This document shows positions 20,901 through 33,363 of a stretch of 64,000 nucleotides of DNA, in pieces. Each line of letters starts with the position of its first letter. The stretch's first letter is position 1. The notes under the pieces are model-generated. The model made no database searches and was not told where the DNA came from. It saw only the letters and a list, made by a program, of their open reading frames with translations. The DNA comes from Paramyrothecium sp. XJ0827 (lineage: Eukaryota; Ascomycota; Sordariomycetes; Hypocreales; Stachybotryaceae): NCBI GenBank assembly GCA_020881915.1, contig JAJFPB010000002.1, positions 5,777,001 through 5,841,000 of the forward strand. The letters run 5' to 3'. The position numbers and the translations under genes were made by a program.

Positions 20901-23001
20901 ATAGGCCCGTGTTGTAGAGCATTGTCGTTTGACTGCTAAAATTAATAAGAGAGCATGTACCTTGGAAGATAATCCTACCAGAGACAAGCCATCGTGTATT
21001 CTATGCTAGAATAGCATATTAGTCTAGGGCAAAGTAACAAGAGGTTAGGGCTAGGGCTAGAGAAGAAGAACCTCTGACCCGCGAGACAGAATCTACGCTT
21101 TCGTCGGGCTGGTCCCTGATGTTTACGACATTACCCCGGATTATAGTCATAAAACACTGTGATGCACGTATTGCTCCACACAGCACAGATGATAATTGAG
21201 AGGGCCAAGAATCTAGACCTCTTGGTACATGCCGCGGGAGGCCGGGATACCCTGGGTTCCTAGCTTCCTTCATGGGTCCCTGACTGGACAAGCAGGGGGC
21301 ACCGCGATCCTCCCCAGACCTATTTCTTGGGCCTGGACCGTCGTAATGTCTCAGAGGAAGCAGAAACTGACAGGTCTCATGCGAGCGAGCAGCTCTTCTG
21401 TTGTTAGTGTTGGTGGCGAATAGAGTTTTCGACTGCGACGCGGCTGGGACGAGCCGATTGTTATGCTGCCGTTCTTCGAATAACTTTGCTGCTGCAGTTC
21501 GATTCAACTTTGTTGAGGGCAAATAACACATGTTGCTACAAAACTTAGTATTATTAATTTTGGCTTTTCTAGTAGCATCACCACGGCTGCAGCCACAAGC
21601 TTCATTTGGACCTTGGTGCTGCAGCAATATCTCAGTTAGCTCCATTGAGTTCCTGTCGGAATTGATGGCTCAACCCTTGCAAGTGCCTGTGGTACATTGT
21701 GTTTTATATCTTTATTGTTAACTTTGTTATTACTGTATCTGATTTTCTAGGTGTTAGATCTCCATATTGAATTATTTTTACTGTATCAGTGTCTCTATTT
21801 GATATTCTTAAATTTAGATCATGATAAGTTTCTTAATACTCTTAAGCTTTAGTAATCTAGGAGCTAGGTGCTTGAATAGTACAATATAGCAGTGATGGGG
21901 GTTAGTAGTTGTTCGACTATTTTGCCTATAAGTTGCACGTGCCCTACCAATATTCAGGACGTGTAGTTATAAACAGAGCCTTGTAGTCATTAGAGCAATT
22001 ATCATGTGATGGTACTATATCAAATTCTGGATCGTGTAGATACAACAGTCTTCATGATCTTCGTCCCAAAATGCAAGAAAACATAACGCCAGAACAATAT
22101 ACAACTTGATCCAACGGTGACCTTATAGCGATACTAAGAGCGTAGTGGCCTCTAGTGTTACCAAGACTAAAAGCTTCATCTTGACTATTGATTGTGTAGG
22201 CTGGTGTATCCTTCCCTGCATATGGGGCGTGGGTTCTGACCCTGGAACAATTGTTCTGGACATGGGTCTCCGAACAAAATGAGGGTATATAACGATTCCT
22301 TTTGGTGCCCTTTTCGTCATACCTCAAAATGATATGGTAACTAATTGCTTGTGCAAGCTTGGGTACAGGAGCTAGCGCGACGCGCCCGTGTATACGTGGC
22401 TGTGACTCTATACGTGTGTAATGTTGAAATGCTGTCCCGTTTCTCAAAGTAGCCCGCGTACCATACTCAGCATGTGATCCTCTTGTGGGACCGCAACGTG
22501 TACGCTATTATGCTAGAGTCGCAGGTTTGGCAAGGTCATCGGACATCAATCATGCTTCGAAGATCCGTTGATGGCTTTATAGCTTTTTGTGTTATTCAGG
22601 CTGCAAAGCTGGCATGCCTGTTCAGGTCGTCACTGCCTGCCGCACAGTTGCAGAGGACGGCCGGGCGCATGAGATCTTCGGACCTTTCATGATCGTAAGT
22701 TTTGGCCGCGTTGAGCTTCATAATGACGCTGCGACAGGTGTCCAACTTTTGCATCAAAGCGTTCAACATCCGGCTTAAACCTCTCACTACTTCCGCGGAA
22801 TTGAACACGTAAAATAAACGATGCCATGGTGGGATTGCACTAGAACACGTAATTGATGTCAACAGCCTTGGGAGCCTATGCGAATGCCTTATGCAGGCAG
22901 CAGCCTCATTTTCGAGACGTCTGCAGCATTGCTACTTTCCCCTCGCATGGTCGGATTTCCGACTGAACGAGCATCACAATCAACATTGACCATTACGTAT
23001 C
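20901..23001. other. Gene-free, partly AT-rich region at the right border of the peptide locus
   Basis: 2.1 kb without a supportable gene. The minus-strand 208-codon frame at 21019-21645 is of mixed composition and has no domain. R2 copy 2 lies at 22482-22526. The stretch 21700-22050 is strongly AT-rich. Confidence 0.55.
22482..22526. repeat. Dispersed repeat R2, copy 2
   Basis: cttgtgggaccgcaacgtgt followed by acgctatt and gagtcgcaggt matches 1774-1815 with one substitution in the first block and a small insertion. Confidence 0.6.
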
Positions 23002-26000
23002 ATGGAAGTCCTTGGGGCGGTTGCCGCAAGCTTACAGCTCTCCAGTCTTTTTCTCAAAGGCTCTGTTGGAGCTGCCAGGCTTGCCAAGGATCTGAAGGAA
23101 GTCCCAGGGAGGCTGGGCGATCTTCTGAATCACCTAGACCGAGAAGTCAGATCCATCAACGACCTGCTTGTAGCCGGATCGTCGATCTACGATTATATCA
23201 CGACCGACCAATACACCCAGCTTTCACGGCCGGCCATCGAAGCGCGGAAGGCAATCGAGGAGACACTGCTAATCCTGCGGCCGCTGGCGTTGGTCTGCAA
23301 CGATCCAAACACTTCAACTAAAAGTAGACGCTGGAAAGCCTATACCCATGCATGGGAATTCCTCGTGAGGCAAAAGGAGGTAGAGGCCAATCTTACATCC
23401 ATAGATCGACTCAATACGAGCCTGCTGCGGCAGCTGCAGATTTGTGGCTTCGAGACGCAGTCATTGCTGCGGAATAAAGTGTCAGAGATTCAACAGGGTC
23501 TGGTGGCGGTTCGCGAGTCTCAAGACCGAAAGAATCTTTCCATCCAGCACCAGCTGTCCCGTGCAAACGACCAACTAGTCACTCTTGTCGCTCGGGTCGA
23601 AGCTGGCGCTGCTTCTGTTACCCAAGCCCACGAGCAAATGTTAAAAGATTATGGGACGGTTATCTCACATATCGGTGCCAGCAGCGATAGGATTGAGAAT
23701 GCGTTACGCGCTCGAGCAGCCGAGTCTCGTGAACTCGCTATTCAGGACCACAGTATGCTCCTAAAATCCATCCGAGAGATTCTCGAAGGCGCTGTTGCAG
23801 AACAATACAGAAAGCAGCATTTTATTGCAGATTCTGATATCAGTTCTAGATTTGAGGTCGACATTCGACGAAAAACAGCCAAGCTGGCTGGCTATGTCTA
23901 TAGTGAGATGCCAGCGTCAGGCCTATTAAGCGATGATGCATCAAGCTTCGTATCTAAACGTCAGCGTTGTACCTGCTAACACAAAGCACCCGAAAGGGCA
24001 AGCAAAATCGGTCGTGCCTCCCTGCGCATTCAAGCAGGAGCTACTCATCACTGTTTTGTCCATGGCAAACAACGGAAATGGGAGTTCTCAGCCGATTTAG
24101 AACTTACACCTTTGGTGTGGGGAACTTTACGACTTACCCTCGGTTTGCTCAGCGGAAACAAAGGCTGGGAGCTTTCGACACCTGTCAAGTACTATGCTGT
24201 CGTAAAGAGGTCGACGAGCCCTTTATTCAAGCTTTTTGATGACTTCATTGACAGTATACCTCTCTTGTTAAGCTCCGATGAGAAGAAATTAGCTCCAACA
24301 TTTGCATTTCATATTCGAGGATTGTGCTGGTAGAATGATGTTATGTGGGATGTTCCGACTCTAGCAGTGTGCTTGCACAGGCTTGTACAGCACGTCGAGC
24401 TAGTCATCAGCTTGGGTGAAGCTTCAGGCGCCGATTGTGACGGGGCAGGACAGAACCTTCTAGCGGTACGTTCGAATTGATCATCTGGCTGTTCTTATTG
24501 CCAAAACGCCTTCCTGACACATAGAACCTTTGCTCAGGAATTCATGTATTTAGCAAATTTGATCGACGCCACACTGGGCCTGGACGACGACCTCCTTAGG
24601 CCACTTGGCCGACTTACTGATATTGCCCGACGCTCACAGATTGACGTCACCGCAGAATGTCATTTTGTCAGCGGCAAAAAGGGCCATATTTCACAAAGAC
24701 ACCATTTGGGACGATGCGAGGTGGTTTGCCAGATACGGCAGAAGCGAGAGTGACCCTTCCCAGGGGGATGTCTACCAGGCCATCTCCTACTTTTCTCAGT
24801 CTGCCTTGTATGAACATGTTAAACCGATCCTGTACGATGAGATTATCGATTCCGCTATTCATATGAATTGGTTCGCTCGTGATGGCCCTGAAATTGGGTC
24901 ATTAGAAGCTGCTTTTTCTGTTGACCACCCTGAGGTTGCTGAAGGTCAGTTCCTACCTTTTTCTAGTATGTGTCTGGTTTAACATAATATCTTGCGATCA
25001 GCAATGGGTTGTAGTGATCTTGAACTATGTATTTTACAAAGACGCATACCGGCTCTTCCTAAGCTTTTTGGCAAATGGAAAGAGCATCTGCCACACAAAC
25101 CACCCGACGAAACCCTGACAATGTTATCTGTCGGGTGGGCCGAAGGATTACAATTCCTTGTCCAACAAGGGTGCCGCATCGCTAAAGCGATGATGTTTGC
25201 TTGCAAAGTACACGACTTGGAATCTGCAAACATTTTGCTTTCTTCCAAGAACCCCTTGTACTACGAGGTACCTATGCATTGTCCTTCTAATGAATCTGCT
25301 GTCAAAGCTTGGCTCATGAAAGATCCTGACCTTGGCTTACTTGGCCACGCGATGTCCACGATGCACATCTTTCAAACCTTGTCTCAAAGGCTTAAACTCG
25401 AAATGGATATAATGGTTCCGTGCAAGGAGCTAATGCGGAGGCATCCAAATGTTCCCAGGGCTATGAATCTACAACAAGATCCTATGACTGCCGCCCGCAA
25501 GTTCAAGGACTTGAACGGGTCTCTGGACATGAAATTAGCGACATTGCCATCACCTCATTGTGCTGAAAGTATCTTTCAATGGGGGCAGGAGAATGCACGG
25601 GAGGCCGTGGAAATATTATATCGATCCGGTTTCACTGACCTCAACGCTGTGTGTGAGCACAACATGCCACCATTAGCAGAGTATTGTGAAAATTTTCACA
25701 GAAACCGTATCAATTTACGAAGGGGAAGAAAGGGTTTAGAGAGTGCATTAGATTTGTGGTCCGAGTTTGTGGGTTTGTGTCTCCGACTGGGGGCAAATCC
25801 AGACTTTCGGACAATCAAGCCCGTGACGGTGAAATGGCCACACCTCATGTTCTATTTGGCACAGATGACTCGGTACGGCATGAAACTTAATGGCGAACTT
25901 TCGCAACTATATCCAAGCGAGTCTATTGTGGACAACTGTCGATGTTTTTGTTCTTCTGGAGGCTGCAGGCCATCCTTCGTGCTTTGGCGGTGTCATCGCC

Positions 26001-26155
26001 AGTTGGATTTGGACCAAGAACTCTGTCAAGCTGCTACTAAACGTCGTGAGAAGCGGCTCTTCTCTTGGTTTAAGGCGGCATATGATTCTAGCGCATCCCA
26101 AAGGGCTTGTTGTCACAGGATCATTCGTCTGGTTTATTTATTTAAGTTGGCTTAA
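23002..26155 (+). pseudogene. Broken fungal N-terminal-domain (STAND-associated) gene
   Basis: The first open frame starts MEVLGAVAASLQLSSLFLK, the form of the fungal N-terminal helical domain found at the head of many NLR-like and ankyrin proteins, followed by coiled-coil-like segments. The same frame continues past an in-frame TAA (23977-23979) and a TAG (24331-24333) with clear coding character (FSADLELTPLVWGTLRLT and SPLFKLFDDFIDSIPLLL). Beyond an intron near 24461-24538, a frameshift near 24655 is needed to reach ILSAAKRAIFHKDTIWDDAR. A normal intron follows near 24943-25001, and then a 380-codon frame with the Cys-rich block CRCFCSSGGCRPS. Both stops could come from CAA or CAG by CpA-to-TpA change. 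The protein as it stands would be cut at 325 aa. Its original function is unknown. Confidence 0.7.
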
Positions 26156-26798
26156 TCGGGATAACTTTGGAATTGAATTATCGAAAGCGTTTTAAGTATG
26201 CCACTGTGATGCTGCCAAAGGTCAGTTCCTACCCTCTCTTTGAAATATATGTGGATTGTCATTTGATATCCCGCTTGATTAACTGCAGTCATGCACCTTG
26301 CTTCACAGTCAGGAAATGGTGGCGTTATGTCTGAATGCCTTATTTGCGTCAGACAAACGCGCTGTTTTTTCATGCAAATTTGTTTTACGACGGGCGTTCG
26401 AATGTTTCGGTAACTGATTTCTTCCGTTGCTAGAATGCTATTTGCTGGCATAGTCTGTTTACAATCCTATGAACCTCATTAATGAGGTCTTAAGACCGGA
26501 TTCCAATTTGTTTTCCCCTCTCAAGGACCCAACCAGCCCCAAGCCAGGATAGCGTTCCCACATCGTCCAGTCCTGCATACAATTTTCGAAAGATCCCAAC
26601 CGAACCCCCGAGAAAGCCAGTAGATTAGAAGCCCTGATACAGAAGCGGAACGGGGAGCATGACGCTTTGATAGTCTCTGTGTGAATTATTCGCGGATGTT
26701 TTAAGTTCATTAGCCGGAGACAAGAGTGTCTCTAATGATATGCTTCATTCATTCCTTCATAATACAAACAGCAATCGTCTAGTCAGTCTCTGCCCAAA
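26156..26798. other. Gene-free stretch between two convergent STAND-type genes
   Basis: About 640 bp. Near 26217 the block aaggtcagttcctacc repeats the donor region of the intron at 24943, suggesting a duplicated and decayed exon end. No gene called. Confidence 0.5.
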
Positions 26799-29700
26799 TT
26801 ACTCATTCTTCCACCCTTCATATCTAAGCCAACAGTAAAGTGTCAGAGTCGCCACTACGAAAGAACCAATAGCAGAACCAGTAGACCCGTCTTGTGTCAG
26901 CGTGCTGTAAATCGTAACAAAGGAAGCAGTACCAATCATGATTGTCAGACAAAGGAAAAGAACGAAACGTTTATTCCAGCCTTCGGTGATCAAAATCCCC
27001 CATCCCAAACAATCGACTGCTTCATCAAAGACAAGCAGTTCATTTAGTTTTTTCGGGAAACGATTCCACCAAAAGCATCCGAGGTGGTCGCCTGGCTTGA
27101 GGAGCTCGTGGAAGAAGGGGATGCTCAAGATCTTGACTTTGAGAGGCACCGGTTTGTACTCGTAGGTTCGTTTGACCAGAACTTCTTCTTCGCCGGGGAT
27201 GGCGGACTTTACAATGTTGCCAGCAAATATTTGTGTTCGTACTGGCATTAGTTGAAACTTTTGTTTGTCTCGACGTTAGCAAAGAGGCAGTCGGAGGAGA
27301 AGAATGCGGCAGCGTCTATATAACTTACCTGTACAAACTCAACTTTTTGAGGGATGAAAATCCTACAGTCGTCAAGATATCTATTGAGCCAGTGCGGCAT
27401 TTCGATATACCGGGGAAATGTTCCCGAAAGCGGTTTCATTATCCAGTCGGCGACGCGAATCTTCGCGGGAAACAGTGTCGCAAAGCTCCAATCATGTCCA
27501 TGGCGTGTCTTTGTGTATTCAGTCTGAATATTCTGAAAGAGGTACTGATCATTTGTGACAGAGGAAATATCGATATGTATCGGCTTGATTAATCCCTGCT
27601 TCGTATTCACACAGAGAATCAAATACTTGGGCAAGGACATCATGCTTGTAGTTGATAACCGCTGTCCAGCCCCGGAAAGACTGTTTGTTGGTCCTGCTGG
27701 CAGAACTGGCATATTGTAGACTGGGGAAGCTTGTCCACCGACGAGAGTCGAGCTGGGAGATAGGTGTGCTTGTGGCGGTGATTGCGGAGCAGATGTTGAG
27801 GCGCCCGGGCTACACTTCCGGACTGCATCCGCTTCACTCCTGATTGTCTGCTCAAACTCCTTCACCCCACCAAGAACCGTTTCTTCTATATCCAGATACT
27901 GCAGATGGCCGCATCCCTGGGCAAGTCAGATCAGGCAGGAATGCCTGTGGAGGGGATTTAAACTTACACACGTGTATGTCACCCTATACGAGCCTCTGGG
28001 AGGTGGGTCCACTATCTTCATGAACCAGTACCAAATTGCCGGTGTCCAAGCAAGCCGCCACGGGGGCGTGGAAGATACCTCGCCTCCTGACCCTGCTGTC
28101 GGCTCTTGTGCTGAAGGGATGGCAATTGGATTTTCAGAGGCCTCACTTTCGATCTCATCTCCTGAAATTGAAGAGGCGTCATCACTGACTGACGCTATTC
28201 TCTTCTCATTTTCGCCACGAACATTGTAGATCCAGTACCCTTGGGAAGTCGTGAGTTTGCCTCTATTAATGCCCTTGTTGCTCTCTAGTAGCTGGTTGTC
28301 AACATGTTCAGTGTTCTTCCGAAGCTCAATCGCCCCTTGAGGATCAAATCTGCCGACTGTTGCAATGGGAAATTGAATCGCTCTTTCCAGGTTCTGAAGG
28401 TCGGCAAAATGCTGGCGGATATTTGTACTCCACTCGTTCTCTTCGGTAGAGCTATTCTGTCTATCGAGTTGGGTATGGCTTTCCCAATCGTGCTGGTGGC
28501 CGATATGAATACTTTCAGGGTTGCGTAAAATGTCTTCTATCTTGATATCCCGCAGCTCCTTGAAATCAAGCCCATTCGGTATGATTGTTAATTCTCCATC
28601 GACGAAAAATACCATTTCCCCATCTTGAGTGATTGCCGGCCCCAACCCGTGACTGGTTGAAGCGAAAGCGTTCAATACAAAGAAGTGTTGGGTGAATTGA
28701 CCCGATGAAGGAACATCTGAACTGATGCTTGATACCCAAGAGTTCTGATGGAGGAATATGAAGTTATCTGTCTTCTGGTCAATGCCAATGAAAAATCGTG
28801 CATATTGCGGACCTAATGCCATCCAGGGAGTCAGAGTCGGTGAATTCGATATTAAAGTAGTTCTTCTAAGATCGAACAAGAAGATCGTCGAAGATAAATC
28901 ACCACCCGAAGTATGCTGAATTTCGAAGATCAGGAAGTTTGTCTTGTACTGAATGAAGTTTCTGATGCCAACTTCAACGGCACCATCAGGAATAGTGTAG
29001 TCCAGTAGAATCTCGAGCTCACTGGTCTGCATTGGAAAACTGCTGCCAGAAAATGTCGTTATTAAATGGTCCTTGACAAGCAGAAACTCATCCTCATCGT
29101 GTATTGCTAGCCAGTGACGAATATCATTATCCTGCGGTGTATGATCGGCTGAGCCAATAAGAGAGCCTGTTTCTGTAGAGTAAACCTGATCTCGTCCAAG
29201 GGCAGCAACAAGAAGATAGCTACCGCTGTCGCTAAAGCAGATCTGACTGATCGGCGCAGCCACAGATAGCTTTGCCAATAGTTGATACCGTCTCTGGGAC
29301 AAATCCTTCTCTGATTCAGGCCCTTCAAATTTTAGATCAAGCTTCCAAAGCTTCAAGGTGTCGTCACTGGCCGCGGCCAAGATGTGGTTCTGACTAGCCG
29401 CCATCAGCATATTGGATTGAGTTGACATTTCAGAGTCCAGGAGAAACAGCTCCAGGCCTGTTTTCGCATTCATAGCAGCGATCTGCCCATCGCGCCTAGC
29501 ACTAAAGACGAAGGATTTTGTAGGGTGTACACAAATCGAAATTATCGGGCGTTCTCTTGGTTCTGGGTTTCCGACCTCTCTTCCAATAGCAGATCGATTC
29601 TCAACCATAGCGTCCATGCTATTGCTGTCAAGTAGTTCTTTCCGAAGCAGTGTATCTGGAGACCATACATGCATCGTTGAGCCGCTAATAGCGACAATAC

Positions 29701-32700
29701 TTGCCGCATCAGCTGCAAACTTGATGCTCCGAAACACAAACTCTGAAGAAGCAACTTGAAACAAGATATCGAGTGTTTCAGAATCCCGAAGCTGCAAAGT
29801 GCCTCCCGAACTTGCAAGCGCAATGGTACGGCCATCTGGTGAACAAGCTAAAAGTGAACAGCCAGTAAAGGTATTCTGTTGACTAAGGAGTAATCCACTG
29901 GCTGAGTCATAGATTGAAAATACTCCAGAAGCGTTGAGAGCCATAAGAGCACGGATGTCATCACTTGGGTTGAACATGAGTTCACATACTGGTTCTCCAT
30001 CTCCAGCACTAACTTCTTCAATCAACTCAGCACTTGCTGAGTCCCAGATTTTGATCCTACCATTTCTATAGCCAAAAGCTACGAGATCTTGATCGGGAAT
30101 CATAGTAGCTGACGTGGGAACATTTATGGGGGATGATCCATCAATCGCAACATTGAAGTTAAATGATACATCTTGCAGCAGAGCACCGTCGGAGGCAGCC
30201 CATTCCGATAAAACACCTTGATCGGAGACTCCGATGAAGGAATTCATTGTCGAAGTGAGATATAGGTACCGCGATGTCGATTTCGTTTCCCATATTTTAT
30301 TGCCTTCGGAATCCACAAGTACGATGGATTTCCGGGTATGCGCCAAGACGAAGGCTTCCATGAAGTGAATGAGATATATCGGTCCATCCAATTCAACCGT
30401 GCGCAACTTTTGATAGGTTTTCTGGCTGTATAAGCTCAGTTTGCCTGATCGCGACCCAACGGCGATTGCCTGATTGCCACATGACAGTGAAAGCGAATGG
30501 CTATCAGCTAAACTCAATGATGCAATACAGTCATCCCAAACCGTGCTGTGGTATCCCAAGATCTTGAGACCTCTTCTGTCTGTTTGCCTGTAGATTGCCG
30601 ATTCTTGGGGGCACAGAGGGGGTATGAGCGTATATATCGACTGCGGACAATCCAAAAGCGCGCTTCCGAATCTCGCAACTATTTGGAGAAGATCTGTCGA
30701 CCATGCGTCTACATTCATAATCTTACTCCCCAATGGTGGCATGTGCTTGGACCTCCTGGTGAGATATACCTTCAGTTGGTTTGAAGTGCGAGTCAGATAG
30801 GAGAGACTTTGCTTCTGGGCAATTCGTTCAATCCAGGTTAAGACGTTGGTGCTCAAGAATTTATCGAGTGCTACGAGAAGCTTGTCAGGCTCGGGCGCTG
30901 CGCGGCCAACATGCTCAGAAAACTGGGTCATGGCATAGTCCAGGAGATCCGAATCCGGGAGTTTTGCTTTCGTCGTGGTCTTCAGGCGACGTGGCCGCTG
31001 TAGTTCAGGAGAAGCCAAAAGTTTGAGGCATACCAATGCTATGCGCCCATGCGCCTCCGCTTTCGATATTCTCATTTCTGCTGCATCTTCTGAGAAGAAG
31101 AATTCGCAGACGGTACCATGGCTAATCTTGACCAGGTTGGTAGACCTGTCCACAAACAGTAATGGACCACAGAGTGATTCCACCGTGTTGATTGGGTCAT
31201 GCAAAGTATCGCCCAAGTCCAGAGTGATTGCTTGAGAAAGTTGGGAAACGGTAAGATTTTGGGAACTCATGACGACCCACATGAGTATTGTTTTGATCAT
31301 GTCCACATGCCGAGCGTTCTGCTTCCAAGTTTCAATGATGCTTTGGTACTGCAAGTTTATACCAGTCGGTAAACTCTCGAGGACTTGTTGCACGTCCTCC
31401 ATAGTGTAAGACATGCTTAACTGGTCGAGTATTAGTTTCACCCAGAGGAAGCATCCTTCAGATTTTTGTGCCACCCTTGAAAGGACCATCTCCTTCGTAG
31501 GTGGATCGTAATAAGCCAACTCATCAGCGCGACTAAGTATGTACTTTTGAATGTCATCAATGCTGTCTTCTGGAGGGATTTCCATAAATTGCACATGCTC
31601 TCGAAACTCAAGTGACTGAAGTCTTGAATGTATGTATCCCATCCTTCTAGTCGTTATGAAGATGTTGAAGTGCAAACTCAAGGTAGGCATTAGTGTAAAG
31701 AATTGATTCCCGCTGCTGCATTCGTCCAGAGCATCAATAACCCAAAACTGTCTTTGACGGAGGCGAAGCTTGAAATTTGTTAGTCTGTCAGTGTTAATTT
31801 GCGAGCTTTTGCTACTACTTGCCCCGAAGATGCAGCTGATAAATACTTGCTTCCAGATGACCTTTAGATCATCCAAGTCAATTGCTGGCCGATCGTGATA
31901 CATATGAAGTAGGCGTAGCCGAACGACAGTGTTTGACAAGGCCATCTGGTACGCCATGGATTTCAAGAATGCCACCAAAGAGCTCTTTGATCTGTCGTCA
32001 CGGTGAAAATAATAGCTTGCACATTTTAACCCGGCGGCATGCAACTCGTTGACGACGTGAGAAGCAAGGTACGTCTTACCAGCTCCCGGGGCCCCACGAA
32101 CACAGAGAATGGTGGGGCTTCTAAGACCTTCCTCTACCTCTCCATTTGAAGTCTGATCTTTGGAGTTGATTTTTGGGTTCATCCATGTCTGGAACTCTTC
32201 AAGGCCATTGATCCAACGACAAGTACCTTCTGCTATGTTGAAGGATTGCCTCTGTGGGACATCCACCCCAAGAAAAGTCTTGATATCGTCCATTTGACGT
32301 GTGACTCCTAATTTATAATTTAAAAAGGAAGTTTTTCTTCATAGTATATAAGGGACTTACTTTCCAGACTATGTTCGATTTCGCTACAGAGCGCATTTTT
32401 CAAGGTCAAGTAATTCGGGTCGGCGGGGCTTGTGAATTTGCAAATATTGTAGTGATCCGCATTCATCAGCTGAACATGTTCATTTGGAAGCCCTATATTG
32501 TTTGCGAAACTCGTTTAGCCATGGAAACCTCTGCAGTGTGATATAAGGCAACTGCTGGAACTGCTTACCCAGGATAGCATGCTCTTTTTCGAGTATTAGC
32601 AAGGTGGTCTTGAACTGCTCTTTTTGAATGGGCAATGTTTCATAAAAGGAGTATATCCTTAACTTGGAAGCATGGTTTCGAAAGGCTTTGTTGACTTTGA

Positions 32701-33363
32701 TATAAGTATTGATGATACTTTCGAAGAAGAAAAGTGTGGGAAGTTCCGAAGCATCAGGGTTTCGGAACACTAGTGAAAAATTTAGATCTTTTGTTTCGAT
32801 CTGATGAGGAACGGCAAGGAAGAGCATTGATTGAATGCGGTTTTGGAGTTTCGGTACACCCTGAGACTGAAGAAAAGCCTGTGGTAACGCATCAGTTATG
32901 GCTGAGAAGCGTCTAGGAACTGTTAACCGCACCTCTTTGATTACCAAACCACCAATATCGTGACCAAGAAACACAATGGGGTTCTGAATGAATTATTGAT
33001 TTAGCAGATCCTGCAATCTCCAGGAGGACTTCTGCTTACATTTTCATCTGCTTCTAAGTCGGTGAGTCCTACTAAGCTTTCCATCAATGACCGTCCGTAG
33101 TCGCTGACATTGTACGTGGATATGTCGTATCCAGGAGTCCAATGCACATCATATCCGAAGGAGTATATGTTGAAATGTTCGAAATCTGCTTCTTTTGGCA
33201 GCCAAAGTTGAGGCCAAAACGACTTCGGATCATGGTTTCTTTGCCATGTATCGGTGGAACCTCCCCCGAGGCCATGGACAAGCACCAGGTCAATGAGCGG
33301 TTCTGAGGAAGCGTGTATGAGGAATAATCCTTGTGGATTTTGGGGCGTCGAAGTTGACTCCAT
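26799..33363 (-). CDS. NLR-like STAND protein: SesB-like hydrolase, NACHT, WD40-like repeats, C-terminal membrane segments
   Basis: Minus-strand exons are 33363-33040, 32983-32933, 32878-32569, 32492-32361, 32307-27968, 27916-27329 and 27257-26799, giving 2067 aa with all phases closing. Residues 1-270 resemble the alpha/beta-hydrolase (SesB-type) domain (LVLVHGLGGGSTDTW); the nucleophile elbow reads GHDIGG, with Asp where Ser is expected. The NACHT domain has Walker A GAPGAGKT at about 344-351 and Walker B-like FWVIDALDEC. A long C-terminal part has WD40-like units (for example GRTIALASSGGTLQLRDSET). A low-complexity linker and a conserved tail with two hydrophobic helices (FVLFLCLTIMIGTASFV and IGSFVVATLTLYCWL) follow. 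Proteins of this type act in fungal non-self recognition and programmed cell death. Here that role is inferred from domains. Confidence 0.85.

Noticed and set aside
21041..21062. ttagggctagggctag, resembling fungal telomere repeats
   Set aside because: Only one exact TTAGGG unit with diverged neighbours; too short to claim an interstitial telomere.
21019..21645. 208-codon minus-strand frame
   Set aside because: Mixed low-information composition, no motif, no partner exons.
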